Below, piece after piece: positions 15,830-26,180 of a stretch of DNA of 64,000 nt. Within the stretch, counting starts at the first letter, position 1. Every line of letters starts with the position of its first letter. This DNA comes from Kaistia soli DSM 19436. Its GTDB lineage: Bacteria; Pseudomonadota; Alphaproteobacteria; Rhizobiales; Kaistiaceae. Location: NCBI RefSeq assembly GCF_900129325.1, contig NZ_FQUP01000002.1, positions 698,668 to 762,667 on the forward strand, written 5' to 3'. Made by a program: the position numbers and the translations under genes. The notes under the pieces are model-generated. The model worked only from the letters and a program-made list of their open reading frames with translations, did not search any database and was not told the DNA's origin.

Positions 15830-16687
15830 ATGTTCTCGATCCTCAGGGACCTGCTGCGCTTCAATGTCGAATTCCTCATCGGCTTCCTCCTGACGGGCAC
15901 GATCTTCCTCTTTGCCGCGGCGCATTTCTTCGCGCCCTATCCCGACACGGCCATCTACTTGCTGCCGCCGGACATGCCACCTTCGGCCGAATTCTGGCTC
16001 GGCACCACGTCGCGCGGTCAGGACGTCTTCTGGCAGATCAGCGGTGCGATCTGGAACACCATGACCTTCGGCCTCACGGTGATGATCCTCAGCCGTATCG
16101 TGGCGCTCGCCGTCGGCATGGTGTCGGGCTATCTCGGTGGCAAGGCCGACGAAGTGCTGATGACGATCAACGACACGCTGATCGCGCTGCCCAACATCCC
16201 GATCCTGCTGCTCGTCTATTTCGTCATGCGCGACCAGATGACCTGGCCGCTCCTCGCGCTCACCGCGGCGCTGCTCGGCTGGAACTATGACGCGCGCCTC
16301 ATCCGCTCGGTGACGCTCAGCCTCCGCAACCGGGAATTCACCCGCCACGCCGTGTTCGCCGGCATGAGCGTGCCGCAGGTGCTGATACGCCAGCATCTTC
16401 CCTATGTGATGCCGGTCGTCTTCTTCACCGCCATGAACAATCTGATCTGGGCCATCGGGCTCGAGGTCACGCTGTCGGTTCTCGGCTTCTCCGACGTCAA
16501 CCGGCCGACGGTCGGCGGCATGATCTATTGGGCCAACCAGCATCAGGCGGCCGTTTCCGGCATCTGGTGGTGGCTCGTGTTCCCGATCGTCGCGGTGGTG
16601 CTGCTCTTTCTCGGCCTGTTCCTGCTGGCGATCTCGATCAACGAATATATCGACCCGCGCAGTCGCCTGAGCCGGATGGGAGGCTGA
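15830..16687 (+). CDS. ABC transporter permease, DppC-like
   Basis: Second pore subunit, 285 aa. It starts MFSILRDLLRFNVEF, with membrane segments from about residue 17 onward. Family hallmarks are FWLGTTSRGQDVFWQ (the DppC LGTDxxGRD motif with variation) and the EAA loop around RHAVFAGMSVPQVLIRQHLP. Start and stop are 2 bp from its neighbours on both sides, so translation is coupled. A longer in-frame extension upstream is a shadow of the preceding gene. Confidence 0.92.
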   Translation: MFSILRDLLRFNVEFLIGFLLTGTIFLFAAAHFFAPYPDTAIYLLPPDMPPSAEFWLGTTSRGQDVFWQISGAIWNTMTFGLTVMILSRIVALAVGMVSGYLGGKADEVLMTINDTLIALPNIPILLLVYFVMRDQMTWPLLALTAALLGWNYDARLIRSVTLSLRNREFTRHAVFAGMSVPQVLIRQHLPYVMPVVFFTAMNNLIWAIGLEVTLSVLGFSDVNRPTVGGMIYWANQHQAAVSGIWWWLVFPIVAVVLLFLGLFLLAISINEYIDPRSRLSRMGG

Positions 16688-16689
16688 CC

Positions 16690-17711
16690 ATGCACGCCAC
16701 TTTGAAGCCCGAGGCCTCGACATCGTCTGCCGATCCGGTGCTGCGCGTCGATAATCTCAAGGCCTACTACCAGATGAACTATTTCGGCGTGTCGCGCGAA
16801 GTGCGCGCCGTCGACGACATCACGCTGACCATCCGCCGAAACGAGATCTACGGCATCGCCGGAGAGTCCTCGTCCGGCAAGTCGTCCCTGATCAAGACGA
16901 TCGCCGGTGCGATCCGGCCGCCGCTGCGCGTCGTTTCGGGCTCGGTGCGCTTCGATTTCGACGGCCGAACCCTCGACGTCTATAACGATCCCGAGGCGAT
17001 GAAGGCGGCGCGCTGGCGTCATCTCAGCTATGTGATGCAGGGCTCGATGAACGTCCTCAATCCGGTCCGCCGGGTGAAGCACGCGTTCCACGATTTCGCC
17101 TTCCGCCATATGGGCCTGTCGCCGTCGGCGTTCCGGGCGCGTGTCGAAGCGCATCTCGAGCGGATCGGGCTCGATCCGCAAGTGCTCGAATCCTATCCGC
17201 ACCAGCTCTCGGGCGGCATGCGGCAGCGGCTGGCGATCGGTCTCGCGACGGTTTGCGAGCCGGAATTCATCATCGCCGACGAGCCGACCACGGCGCTCGA
17301 CGTCCTCGTGCAGCAGGATGTGCTGGCGCTGATCAAGGACGTCCAGATGCGGCTCGGCTCGTCGATCATCTTCGTGACGCATGACATGACGGTGCATGCG
17401 GCGATCGCGGATCGGATCGGCATCATCTATGCGGGGCGGCTGGTCGAGGAAGGGCCGTCGCAGGCGATGTTCGAGCAGCCGCAGCACCCCTATACCGCGC
17501 ATCTCATCGCCAGCCTGCCGCGCATCGGCGATACGACGCGCCGCGTCTCGCTGCCCGGCAAGCCGCCCAATCTCGCCGATCCGCCGAGCGGCTGCCGCTT
17601 TCATCCGCGCTGCCCGCTTGCGATCGCCAAATGCGAGACCGAGAGCCCGCCGCTTGTGCCGCGCGGCGAGGGCCGCGTCGCCTGCTGGCGCGCCGGCGAG
17701 GTGGCGGCGGC

Positions 17712-17715
<4 letters not shown>
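16690..17715 (+). CDS. ABC transporter ATP-binding protein, DppD-like
   Basis: Peptide-class ABC ATPase, 341 aa. Walker A is GESSSGKSS, where the family norm is GESGSGKST; the GxxxxGKS pattern still holds. The signature is LSGGMRQRL and Walker B is FIIADEPTTALD, with the switch His in FVTHDMTVH. The C-terminal oligopeptide-transporter extension has CRFHPRCPLA...C, the Cys cluster typical of DppD/OppD. It overlaps the next ATPase by 4 bp and powers import together with it. Confidence 0.93.
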
Positions 17716-18578
<863 letters not shown>

Positions 18579-18606
18579 CGACAGGGTCCGGAGCCGGGCC
18601 TCTGCG

Positions 18607-19650
18607 CTAGGACGCCGCTGCCGGGCGGGCCGGGGTCCGGCGAATGGAGCTGTTCCTCACGACGAGACGCGGCGCAACGAGATAGTGCTCGGGCGTTTCT
18701 CGCCCTTTGATTCGCTCGATGAGCAGACTCGCCGCCTTCAAGCCCAGCATCTGGCCGGATTGGTCGACGCTGGTCAGGCTGTTCTGGGCGAAATCGCAAT
18801 ACATTGTGTTGTCATGCCCGACGATGGCGATGTCGTCGGGGATTCGGCGGCCGAGCTCGGTGGCGACGCCGATCACCTGCAAGGCGATAAAGTCGGTCCA
18901 GCAGAAGATGGCTTCGGGCCGGTCGGGTGCCGTGAGGATGGCCCGTGCGGTTTTCTGGACGTCCTGCGGGGTCTGGCTGGCATTGACGATGCGGGCAAAG
19001 CGGCCGAGGCCAAGCCGGTTCATCTCATCGCGATAGCCGCGCTCTCTCTCCTTGATGATCGTCGAGTCGGAGATCAGGCTCAGCATCGTTATGTTCCGGT
19101 ATCCGCTCTCGACGAGATGCCGGACGGCAAGGCGCGCAGCCTCGTCGTCATCATTGTTGACGGTGTCGTAGACTTGGTTGCTGGAGTGGTGATTGCCGAT
19201 CGTGACGAGCGGCGTCCGCTTGGCGATCTCGATGAGTTGGGCCTGATCGTTAGCGCCGACAATCAGAAGGCCGTCCATCTGCCGGTCGATCATCGAATTG
19301 ACGAGACCCTCATCGACTGTCGGCGTCGTCCGGTTGATGCCGATCAATGCCTGATACTGCGTCCCCGCAAGCGCATCGTGCGAACCGTCGATGATGTCGG
19401 CGAAAAACGGATTGCGAAAATCCGGCAGGATCAGGCCGAGCGTGAAGGTCTGCCCGCGCATGCCGCGCGCGGCGGTGTGCGGACGATAGCCAAGCTTGGC
19501 CATGGACGAGTGGACCTTGGATCGCATCGATGGACTGACGCCATAGGCCTCTCGAAGGACCTTCGATACGGCCGCGACTGATACATTGGCGTCCGCCGCC
19601 ACGTCACGGATCGTGATCCGATTGGGCTTTCCGCCCCCGGAACTCTTCAT
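18607..19650 (-). CDS. LacI-family transcriptional regulator
   Basis: Repressor of 347 aa. The N-terminal HTH is ITIRDVAADANVSVAAVSKVL, with the hinge helix GYRPHTAARGMR. A periplasmic-binding-like effector domain begins LGLILPDFRNPFFADI and includes AIFCWTDFIALQVIG. It is divergent from the GH78 rhamnosidase gene and so probably controls it and the CUT1 transporter that follows. The effector is likely the released sugar. Repeated TAGAA half-sites in the shared promoter may be its target, although they lack the usual LacI central CG. Confidence 0.92.
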   Translation of the reverse strand: MKSSGGGKPNRITIRDVAADANVSVAAVSKVLREAYGVSPSMRSKVHSSMAKLGYRPHTAARGMRGQTFTLGLILPDFRNPFFADIIDGSHDALAGTQYQALIGINRTTPTVDEGLVNSMIDRQMDGLLIVGANDQAQLIEIAKRTPLVTIGNHHSSNQVYDTVNNDDDEAARLAVRHLVESGYRNITMLSLISDSTIIKERERGYRDEMNRLGLGRFARIVNASQTPQDVQKTARAILTAPDRPEAIFCWTDFIALQVIGVATELGRRIPDDIAIVGHDNTMYCDFAQNSLTSVDQSGQMLGLKAASLLIERIKGRETPEHYLVAPRLVVRNSSIRRTPARPAAAS

Positions 19651-19724
19651 CGCTTATCCGCCCAACCATTAGCCGGCCCATGAGGCCGACGCCCGCTCTT
19701 GGCTTAGCTCACCCCTCACCGAAT

Positions 19725-19784
19725 TTCTATTGCCACCGCGTCCGAAATATAGAACGATGCACGTAGAACAGTATACACATTCTA
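19725..19784. promoter_or_regulatory. Cluster of TAGAA/TTCTA half-sites between LacI gene and rhamnosidase
   Basis: TTCTAT (19725), ATAGAAC (19749), GTAGAAC (19763) and TTCTA (19780) fall within 60 bp, giving two inverted pairs and one direct pair. This is the only AT-richer part of the divergent promoter. The regulator that uses it is not certain. Confidence 0.4.
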
Positions 19785-19819
19785 AGGACGTGTGTAGGGC
19801 TGGCTGCAGGGAGGTTGCG

Positions 19820-22210
19820 GTGTCGGAAGTGTTGGCAGAAGTGGCGGCGCCAGAAATGGCGCGGTCCATTCCGCATGCATGGGCGGGACAGATGATCCGT
19901 CCGCTGGCGGACAAGGGCGTGGGCACGCCCGCGTCATTCGTCGCGAAGGAGTTCGTGCTGGAGAGGGTCCGCGGCGACGAGGTGCTCCGCATCAGCGCAC
20001 TGGGGCTCTACCGCGCCTTCATCAATGGCAAGCGCGTCGGCAGCGATGAGCTCACCCCGGGCTGGACGAGCTATGACGTCCGCCTGAGCTATCAGACCTA
20101 CAAGGTCTCCGATCTCCTCGTCCCGGGCGTCAACCGGATCGAGATCTGGCTCGCTGATGGCTGGCTGAGATCACAGATGATGTGGGGCCAGGCGCCGATC
20201 TTCAACACCTGGGGCAGCGAGATCGCGGCCATCGCCGAGCTGCGCGCCGGCGCGGCCGCCGATGCGCCCGTCCTTCTCGCGACGGATGACAGTTGGGAAA
20301 GCGGCGAACTGCCGATCCGCAAGTCCGGCATCTATTTCGGCGAGATCTTCGATGCGCGCTTCAAGCCGCATCCGACCGACGGCACCGCCGTGATCGACTT
20401 CGACACCGCCCGCCTCATCCCGCATGAGACGATGCCGGTGAAGGAACTGGAGCCACTGGAGGTCGTCAAGCAGTGGACCGATCCGGAAGGGCGCACGGTC
20501 TACGACTTCGGCCAGAATGCCGGCGGCTATGTTGCGTTCGATGTGACGGGCGCTCCCGGCGCGAAGGTCATCGTCGAGCATGGCGAAATCCTCGACAAGG
20601 ATGGCGTCTTCTACAACGGCAATCTCCGCACGGCGGAGGCACGGCTCGAATATATCCTGGCTGGCAGCGGGACCGAGCAGTATCGGCCCCATTTCACCTT
20701 TCAGGGGTTCCGCTACGCCCGTGTCACGATCGAGGGCGAGGCAAAGCTCAGCCATATCCGTCTCATTCCGATCAGCTCCGTCACTGAGGTCAAGGCCGGG
20801 TTCACGTCGGGCAATGCGCTCGTCAACCGCCTGGTGCTGAACACGCTCTGGTCGCAGCGGGCTAATTTCATCGAGGTTCCGACGGATTGCCCGCAGCGCG
20901 ACGAGCGCCTCGGCTGGACGGGCGACGCTCAAGTCTTTGCCGGCACGGCCTGCTACCTCGCCGATGCGCATGACTTCTTCAAGAAGTGGGTGCGCGACGT
21001 CATGGCGGATCAGCGCGAGGATGGCGCGGTGCCGCATGTCGTGCCGGACCCGACGCGCCTCAACCCGAAGGATTATCCCGGCTTCTTCGGCAGTACCGGC
21101 TGGGGCGATGCCATCGCTATCGTGCCGTGGCAGCTCTATCTGCACTATGGCGACGCGGCGTTTCTAAGGGAGACGCTGCCGGCCATGGTCAAATGGGTCG
21201 ACTTCGTCTGGTCGATCAGCGACGGACCCATCGTCTCGCCGCCGCGCAATTGGGGCGGACGGGGCTTTTCGTTTGGCGACTGGCTGCAGCCGAGCGGCCC
21301 GAGCGCCAAGCCGCTGCCGACGATCGGCGATGACGCCGCCGCGACCATCTATCTCTACATAACGTCCACCCTCGTCGCGCGGATCGCGCGGATCGTCGGC
21401 AACGCCGAGGTCGCGGACCGCATGGAGGCCATGGCGTCGAAGGTCAAGGCGGCTTTCGCCAGCGAGTTCGTCACGCCATCGGGCCGTCTTTGCTATGACG
21501 ACCAGACGTCCTATGCGCTGGCTTTCCTGCATGACCTGATTCCGGCCGACAAGCAGGAGGCCGCCAAGGCCTATTTCAAGGCGACGATTGCCCGGTCCGA
21601 TGGCCGGATCGGCACCGGCTTCATTGGCACACCCGCCTTGCTGCCGGCCCTCGTCAAGATCGGGGAGCCGCGCCTCGCGGCCGACGTCTTCCTGCAGGAG
21701 GAAGTCCCGGGCTGGCTCTATCAGGTCAAGATGGGCGCGACGACGATCTGGGAACGGTGGGACGCCATCCAGCCGGACGGCACGATCTACAATCCGCAGA
21801 TGAACTCGTACAACCACTATGCCTATGGCGCCGTCTGCCAGTGGCTGCTGGAGGGTGTTGCCGGATTCAGGCCCGATCCGGAGGCGCCGGCTTTCACGAC
21901 CATCATCTTCGAGCCGACCATCGTTCCTGAACTCTCGCCGGTGAAGGCTTACCATGACAGCCCGGCCGGAATGATCAGGGCCGAATGGACGCTGGACGGC
22001 GGGAAGGTTCGCTACGAGATCGAAATTCCTGCCAGGTCCAGCGGCGTGCTGAGGCTCGATCAGGCCTACAGGAACGTCACGGTCGATGGGAAGCCCGGCA
22101 GCACGGGGGAACAGACGCTCACCGAAGGCAAGCATCTCATCACCTTCGACTATTCGGCGCCGCCGCGCGCGCAGCGCGACGGCACCAACATCAATGCGCG
22201 GACCCCGTAG
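19820..22210 (+). CDS. Glycoside hydrolase family 78 alpha-L-rhamnosidase
   Basis: Inverting glycosidase of about 796 aa. The N-terminal beta-sandwich contains ALGLYRAFINGKRVG and TPGWTSYDVR, characteristic of GH78. The (alpha/alpha)6 catalytic domain has DCPQRDERLGWTGD at residues 356-369, holding the family's acidic residues, and later a WERWDAIQPDG segment. No signal peptide, so it is intracellular. I take GTG 19820, which has AGGGAGG 5 nt upstream; ATG 19757 and a codon at 19730 are open but lack a ribosome site and overlap the half-site cluster. It hydrolyses terminal alpha-L-rhamnose from imported glycans or flavonoid glycosides. Confidence 0.9.
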   Translation: MSEVLAEVAAPEMARSIPHAWAGQMIRPLADKGVGTPASFVAKEFVLERVRGDEVLRISALGLYRAFINGKRVGSDELTPGWTSYDVRLSYQTYKVSDLLVPGVNRIEIWLADGWLRSQMMWGQAPIFNTWGSEIAAIAELRAGAAADAPVLLATDDSWESGELPIRKSGIYFGEIFDARFKPHPTDGTAVIDFDTARLIPHETMPVKELEPLEVVKQWTDPEGRTVYDFGQNAGGYVAFDVTGAPGAKVIVEHGEILDKDGVFYNGNLRTAEARLEYILAGSGTEQYRPHFTFQGFRYARVTIEGEAKLSHIRLIPISSVTEVKAGFTSGNALVNRLVLNTLWSQRANFIEVPTDCPQRDERLGWTGDAQVFAGTACYLADAHDFFKKWVRDVMADQREDGAVPHVVPDPTRLNPKDYPGFFGSTGWGDAIAIVPWQLYLHYGDAAFLRETLPAMVKWVDFVWSISDGPIVSPPRNWGGRGFSFGDWLQPSGPSAKPLPTIGDDAAATIYLYITSTLVARIARIVGNAEVADRMEAMASKVKAAFASEFVTPSGRLCYDDQTSYALAFLHDLIPADKQEAAKAYFKATIARSDGRIGTGFIGTPALLPALVKIGEPRLAADVFLQEEVPGWLYQVKMGATTIWERWDAIQPDGTIYNPQMNSYNHYAYGAVCQWLLEGVAGFRPDPEAPAFTTIIFEPTIVPELSPVKAYHDSPAGMIRAEWTLDGGKVRYEIEIPARSSGVLRLDQAYRNVTVDGKPGSTGEQTLTEGKHLITFDYSAPPRAQRDGTNINARTP

Positions 22211-22261
22211 GAGAACGGGCCCGCATAACCAACTGCATCGGCACGGATAGGGAGGAAACCT

Positions 22262-23560
22262 ATGCCACGATCGAAGAACTGGAGCGTCCTGGCCGGCTTC
22301 GCCGCAGGCCTGACGGTCATGACGGCCTTGTCGGGATCGGCATTCGCGGACACGACCACGCTGACATTCCTTGTTCCATCCGGCGAAGAGAATGTCGCGC
22401 GCGCTCAGTCGCTCGCAAAGGCGTTCGAGGCCGCCAATCCCGATATCAAGGTCGATATCGATACGCGGCCTGGCGGCGCGGAGGGCGACAACCTCATCAA
22501 GACGCGCCTGGCGACAGGCGAAATGTCGGATATCTTCCAGTACAATTCGGGTTCGCTCTTCCAGGCGATCAACCCGCAGCAGAACCTTGTCGATCTGTCG
22601 GGCGAGCCGTGGCAGGCCGATGTGCAGGACATCTTCAAGAAGGTCGTGACGGCTCCAGACGGTACGCAGCGCGGCGCGCCGATCGGCACCGGCATGGGCG
22701 GCGGCATCTACTACAACAAGAAGATCTACAGCGATCTCGGACTCTCCATCCCGAAGACCTGGGCCGAGTTCATGGCGAACAACGCCAAGATCAAGGCGGC
22801 GGGCAAGGTTGCCGTCATCCAGACCTTCAAGGACACCTGGACGTCGCAGCTTTTCGTCCTCGGCGACTTCTACAACGTCAACGCCGCCGAGCCTGATTTC
22901 GCGACCAAGTTCACCGGCAATCAGGCGAAGTTCGCGACCTCGCCAGCGGCTTTGAAGGGCTTCGAGCACCAGGCCGAGGTTTTCAAGGACGGATATCTCA
23001 ACGAGGACTTCGGCGCGGCCACCTACGATGACGGCCTGCGCAAGCTTGCGACCGGCGAGGGCGCGCATTACCCGATGCTCACCTTCGCGACGGGCGCCAT
23101 CAAGACGACCTATCCCGAGCATCTCGGGGATGTCGGCTTCTTCGCCATGCCGGGCGACGACGCCACCAAGAACGGCCTGACCGTCTGGATGCCGGACGGA
23201 CTTTACATCGCAGGCAGCAGCGAGCACGCCGATGCCGCGAAGAAATTCGTCGCCTTCGTCGCGAGCCCGGCCGGCTGCGAGGCCCAGACGGCCGCGCTTG
23301 GCGTGACCGGGCCCTATATGGTGAAGGGCTGTGCCCTGCCCACGGACGTCCCTCCGGCTGTGGCCGACCTGCTTCCCTATTTCGGCGAGAACGGTGCCGC
23401 CTCTCCGGCGCTCGAATTCGTGTCTCCGGTCAAGGGTCCCTCGCTCGAGCAGATCACGGTCGAGGTCGGCTCCGGCATCCGTCCGCCGGCCGACGGCGCT
23501 GCGCTCTATGACGAAGACGTCAAGAAGCAGGCCCAGCAGCTCGGTCTGCCCGGCTGGTAG
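22262..23560 (+). CDS. Sugar ABC transporter substrate-binding protein (CUT1)
   Basis: Extracellular solute-binding protein family 1, 432 aa. The signal peptide is MPRSKNWSVLAGFAAGL...SAFAD, cleaved near residue 29. The mature N-terminus TTLTFLVPSGEENVARAQSL and the segment GIYYNKKIYSDLGLS fit CUT1 binders. A strong AGGGAGGAA ribosome site precedes it. It is 51 bp downstream of the rhamnosidase and in the same direction, so its ligand is probably a rhamnose-containing oligosaccharide. No ATPase gene follows the two permeases. Confidence 0.92.
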   Translation: MPRSKNWSVLAGFAAGLTVMTALSGSAFADTTTLTFLVPSGEENVARAQSLAKAFEAANPDIKVDIDTRPGGAEGDNLIKTRLATGEMSDIFQYNSGSLFQAINPQQNLVDLSGEPWQADVQDIFKKVVTAPDGTQRGAPIGTGMGGGIYYNKKIYSDLGLSIPKTWAEFMANNAKIKAAGKVAVIQTFKDTWTSQLFVLGDFYNVNAAEPDFATKFTGNQAKFATSPAALKGFEHQAEVFKDGYLNEDFGAATYDDGLRKLATGEGAHYPMLTFATGAIKTTYPEHLGDVGFFAMPGDDATKNGLTVWMPDGLYIAGSSEHADAAKKFVAFVASPAGCEAQTAALGVTGPYMVKGCALPTDVPPAVADLLPYFGENGAASPALEFVSPVKGPSLEQITVEVGSGIRPPADGAALYDEDVKKQAQQLGLPGW

Positions 23561-23568
23561 CAGCGACG

Positions 23569-23599
23569 CGGGTCCGGCTCGCGTGACGATCCGGACCCG
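23569..23599 (+). terminator. Intra-operon hairpin after CUT1 binding-protein gene
   Basis: Perfect 9-bp stem CGGGTCCGG/CCGGACCCG with a 13-nt loop between binding protein and first permease. It has the same placement as the hairpin at 14769. Confidence 0.6.
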
Positions 23600-23617
23600 T
23601 CCATGAGAGGACACACG

Positions 23618-24526
23618 ATGACGCTTGCAACCGCCGCCTCCGGTGGACGGGTTTCTGTGCCCAAACGATCCATCCGGACGCCTTACCCGACCTGGTTCTT
23701 CCTGCCGGCGGCCGTGATCTATGCCGTGCTGTTCCTCTTTCCGACGCTGGCGTCGCTGTTCTTCAGCATGACGCGCTGGACGCTGTTCAACTGGACGTTC
23801 ATCGGCTTCGACAACTTCGTCCAATTCTTCAAGGAGCCCTTTCTGGTTCAGGGGCTCGTCAACACGCTCATCTATGCCGCGGTGACGTCCGGGCTGAAGG
23901 TCGTGCTCGGCCTTCTGTTCGGCATGCTGCTCACCTCGGAAATCTGGGCGCGCGACTATCTCCGCTCGGTCGTATTCTTTCCGGTGCTCGTCAGCACGGT
24001 CGGCGTCGGAATCACGTTCACGGTCCTGATGCATCCGACGCAGGGCCTCATCAATGAGAGCCTCGCCCTTATCGGCCTGCCCGGTCCCGGCTGGCTCACC
24101 AACCCACGGCTGGCGCTCTTGTCCGTCGCTCTTGTCGATGTCTGGAAGGGTGTCGGCCTTGCGACCGTGATCTATATCGCCGGTATCGTCTCGATCCCCC
24201 GCGACTATTACGAGGCGGCGCGCATCGACGGCGCCGACGCTGTCCAGCGCTTCTGGAACATCACCCTGCCGCTCGCCCGGCCGGCCACGGTGACGGTGGT
24301 GCTGCTGAGCCTGATCGGCGGCCTGCGTTCGTTCGATCTGATCTGGTCGATGACCCGCGGCGGCCCCGGCTTCACCTCCGACGTCATCGCCTCGGTGATC
24401 TACAAGCAATATCAGGCCGGCTTCTACGGCCTGTCGACGGCCGGCAATGTCGTGCTTTTCGTCATGGTGGCGCTGATCATCGTGCCGCTGTCGATCGCCC
24501 TCAACCGCCGGGAGGTCGCGCGATGA
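23618..24526 (+). CDS. Sugar ABC transporter permease (CUT1, MalF-like)
   Basis: Inner-membrane permease of 302 aa with six predicted segments. The EAA loop is YYEAARIDGADAVQRFWNITLP. The ATG at 23618 is chosen over 23603 because GAGAGGA lies 6 nt upstream. It overlaps the second permease by 4 bp. It forms the pore with the MalG-like partner and needs an ATPase encoded elsewhere. Confidence 0.92.
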   Translation: MTLATAASGGRVSVPKRSIRTPYPTWFFLPAAVIYAVLFLFPTLASLFFSMTRWTLFNWTFIGFDNFVQFFKEPFLVQGLVNTLIYAAVTSGLKVVLGLLFGMLLTSEIWARDYLRSVVFFPVLVSTVGVGITFTVLMHPTQGLINESLALIGLPGPGWLTNPRLALLSVALVDVWKGVGLATVIYIAGIVSIPRDYYEAARIDGADAVQRFWNITLPLARPATVTVVLLSLIGGLRSFDLIWSMTRGGPGFTSDVIASVIYKQYQAGFYGLSTAGNVVLFVMVALIIVPLSIALNRREVAR

Positions 24527-25350
24527 GCCCGCAGCGCCGCTATCTGTCCGGGCTGCTGGCCATCCTCGTCTCGACTGTGGTCTTCGTGATCCCGTTCGCC
24601 TTCATCCTGCTGACGGCACTGAAGGACAAGAAGGAATCGGCGCTCCGCTCGTTCTCCTGGCCGGCCAGCTTTCACCTCTGGGACAATCTCGTCCAGGTGA
24701 TCCAGGCGCGCGACTACATGCTGCTCACCGCCTTCTTGAACAGCACGATCCTGACGGTTGTAAGCGTGACGCTGATGGTGGTGTTCGGCGCGATGGTCGG
24801 CTTCGTGCTGCAGCGCCGCCCTTCGATCTGGACGTCGATCGCCAGCTTCTTCGTCCTGGTCGGCCTGATCATGCCGCCGGCCGTCGTCCCGACCATCTGG
24901 GTGCTGCAGAGCCTCGGCCTGTTCAAGACGCTGCACGGCATGATCCTGATCGAGGTCGCCTATGGGCTCTCGTTCAGCATCCTACTGTTCCGCGCCTTCG
25001 TCGCGACGATCCCGCGCGAACTCGACGAAGCGGCGACCATCGACGGCGCCGGCCCGCTGCAGCTCTTCTTCCGCATCATCCTGCCGCTGCTGAAGCCGGT
25101 GGTGGTAACCGTCATCGTCGTCCAGTCGGTCGCGATCTTCAACGACTTCACCAACCCGCTCTATTATCTGCCGGGCAAGCAGAACGTCACGGTCCAGCTC
25201 ACGCTCTATAATTTCCAGAGCATGTTCGACACCTCGTACAACCTGCTCTTCATGAACGTGCTTCTGATCACGATCCCGCCGCTGATCGTCTTCCTGTTCT
25301 TCAACCGCCAGATCGTCGCCGGCATGACGGCGGGCGCCGTGAAGGGGTAG
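24523..25350 (+). CDS. Sugar ABC transporter permease (CUT1, MalG-like)
   Basis: Second pore subunit, 275 aa. The first segment is residues 7-30; the EAA loop is ELDEAATIDGAGPLQLFFRIILP and the C-terminus ends VAGMTAGAVKG, the MalG hallmark. It ends only 5 bp from the stop of the oppositely oriented permease of the next operon, leaving no room for a terminator between the converging units. Confidence 0.93.
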   Translation: MSPQRRYLSGLLAILVSTVVFVIPFAFILLTALKDKKESALRSFSWPASFHLWDNLVQVIQARDYMLLTAFLNSTILTVVSVTLMVVFGAMVGFVLQRRPSIWTSIASFFVLVGLIMPPAVVPTIWVLQSLGLFKTLHGMILIEVAYGLSFSILLFRAFVATIPRELDEAATIDGAGPLQLFFRIILPLLKPVVVTVIVVQSVAIFNDFTNPLYYLPGKQNVTVQLTLYNFQSMFDTSYNLLFMNVLLITIPPLIVFLFFNRQIVAGMTAGAVKG

Positions 25351-25355
25351 GGCAG

Positions 25356-26180
25356 TCAGCCCTTGACCGAACCCTGCAGAAGGGCAGCGACGAACTGGCG
25401 CTGGAAGACGAGGAACAGGATCAAGGTCGGCGTCAGGATCAGCAAGGCCCCGGCGCAGAGCAATGGCACGTCGGTGCCCCATTGTCCCTGGAAAGCGCCT
25501 AGCGCCCCGGCCATGGTCCGTTGCTCGGGGTCCTGGACGAGGACCACCGGCAGCAGGAACTGGTTCCAGGTCCACAGGAACAGAAGAATCGAAAGCGACA
25601 TGATCGCCGGCCGCGCGATCGGCAGCTGGATCAGCCAGAACTGCTTCCAGTCCGAGGCGCCGTCAACCTCCGCCGCCTCGCCGAGTTCCTGCGGCACATT
25701 CAGGAAATGCGCACGCATCCAATAGACCGAAAACGGCATGAAAAGACCGATCAACGGCAGGATCAGCGCCATCCGTGTGTTGAGGATGCCGAGCGCCTTG
25801 GTCTCGTAATAGAGCGGCGTGATCACCGCCTCGAGGGGGAGCGTCAGACCGAGCACGAAGATGAGATAGAGCCACTTGCCGCGGCCCTTGTCGATCCGCG
25901 ACAGGCCGTAGCCGGCCATGGTGGCGATCAGCACCGACACCGGCACGACGCCGCCGACGATCAGCGAGCTCGACCACAGCAGCTTCGTCATGTTGGCGAC
26001 TTCGAACGCCTTGACGAAATTGCCCCATTGCGGATCGGACGGCCATTGCAACCCGGCTGGATAGCTACCGGAGGGGGCGAGCGCCGCGGAGAGCATGCTG
26101 AGGAAGGGCAGCAGCGTGACCGCCATGAGCGCGATCAGCATGGCGCGCGCGACGAGGGCATTGCCTTTGGATTCGATCAT
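25356..26180 (-). CDS. Sugar ABC transporter permease (CUT1, MalG-like)
   Basis: MalG-type permease, 274 aa, of the second sugar transporter. It starts MIESKGNALVARAML with the first membrane segment soon after. The EAA loop is ELGEAAEVDGASDWKQFWLIQLP and the C-terminus is VAALLQGSVKG. Its start overlaps the MalF-like stop by 4 bp. The open frame continues far upstream, but that part is antisense-like shadow of the neighbouring gene. It is the last gene of the leftward unit. Confidence 0.92.
   Translation of the reverse strand: MIESKGNALVARAMLIALMAVTLLPFLSMLSAALAPSGSYPAGLQWPSDPQWGNFVKAFEVANMTKLLWSSSLIVGGVVPVSVLIATMAGYGLSRIDKGRGKWLYLIFVLGLTLPLEAVITPLYYETKALGILNTRMALILPLIGLFMPFSVYWMRAHFLNVPQELGEAAEVDGASDWKQFWLIQLPIARPAIMSLSILLFLWTWNQFLLPVVLVQDPEQRTMAGALGAFQGQWGTDVPLLCAGALLILTPTLILFLVFQRQFVAALLQGSVKG

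Noticed and set aside
21164-24409. Very long open frame on the minus strand (over 1000 codons)
   Set aside because: It is antisense to the rhamnosidase and CUT1 genes, has Arg/Asp/Gly-rich composition with no domain, and results from high GC at third codon positions.
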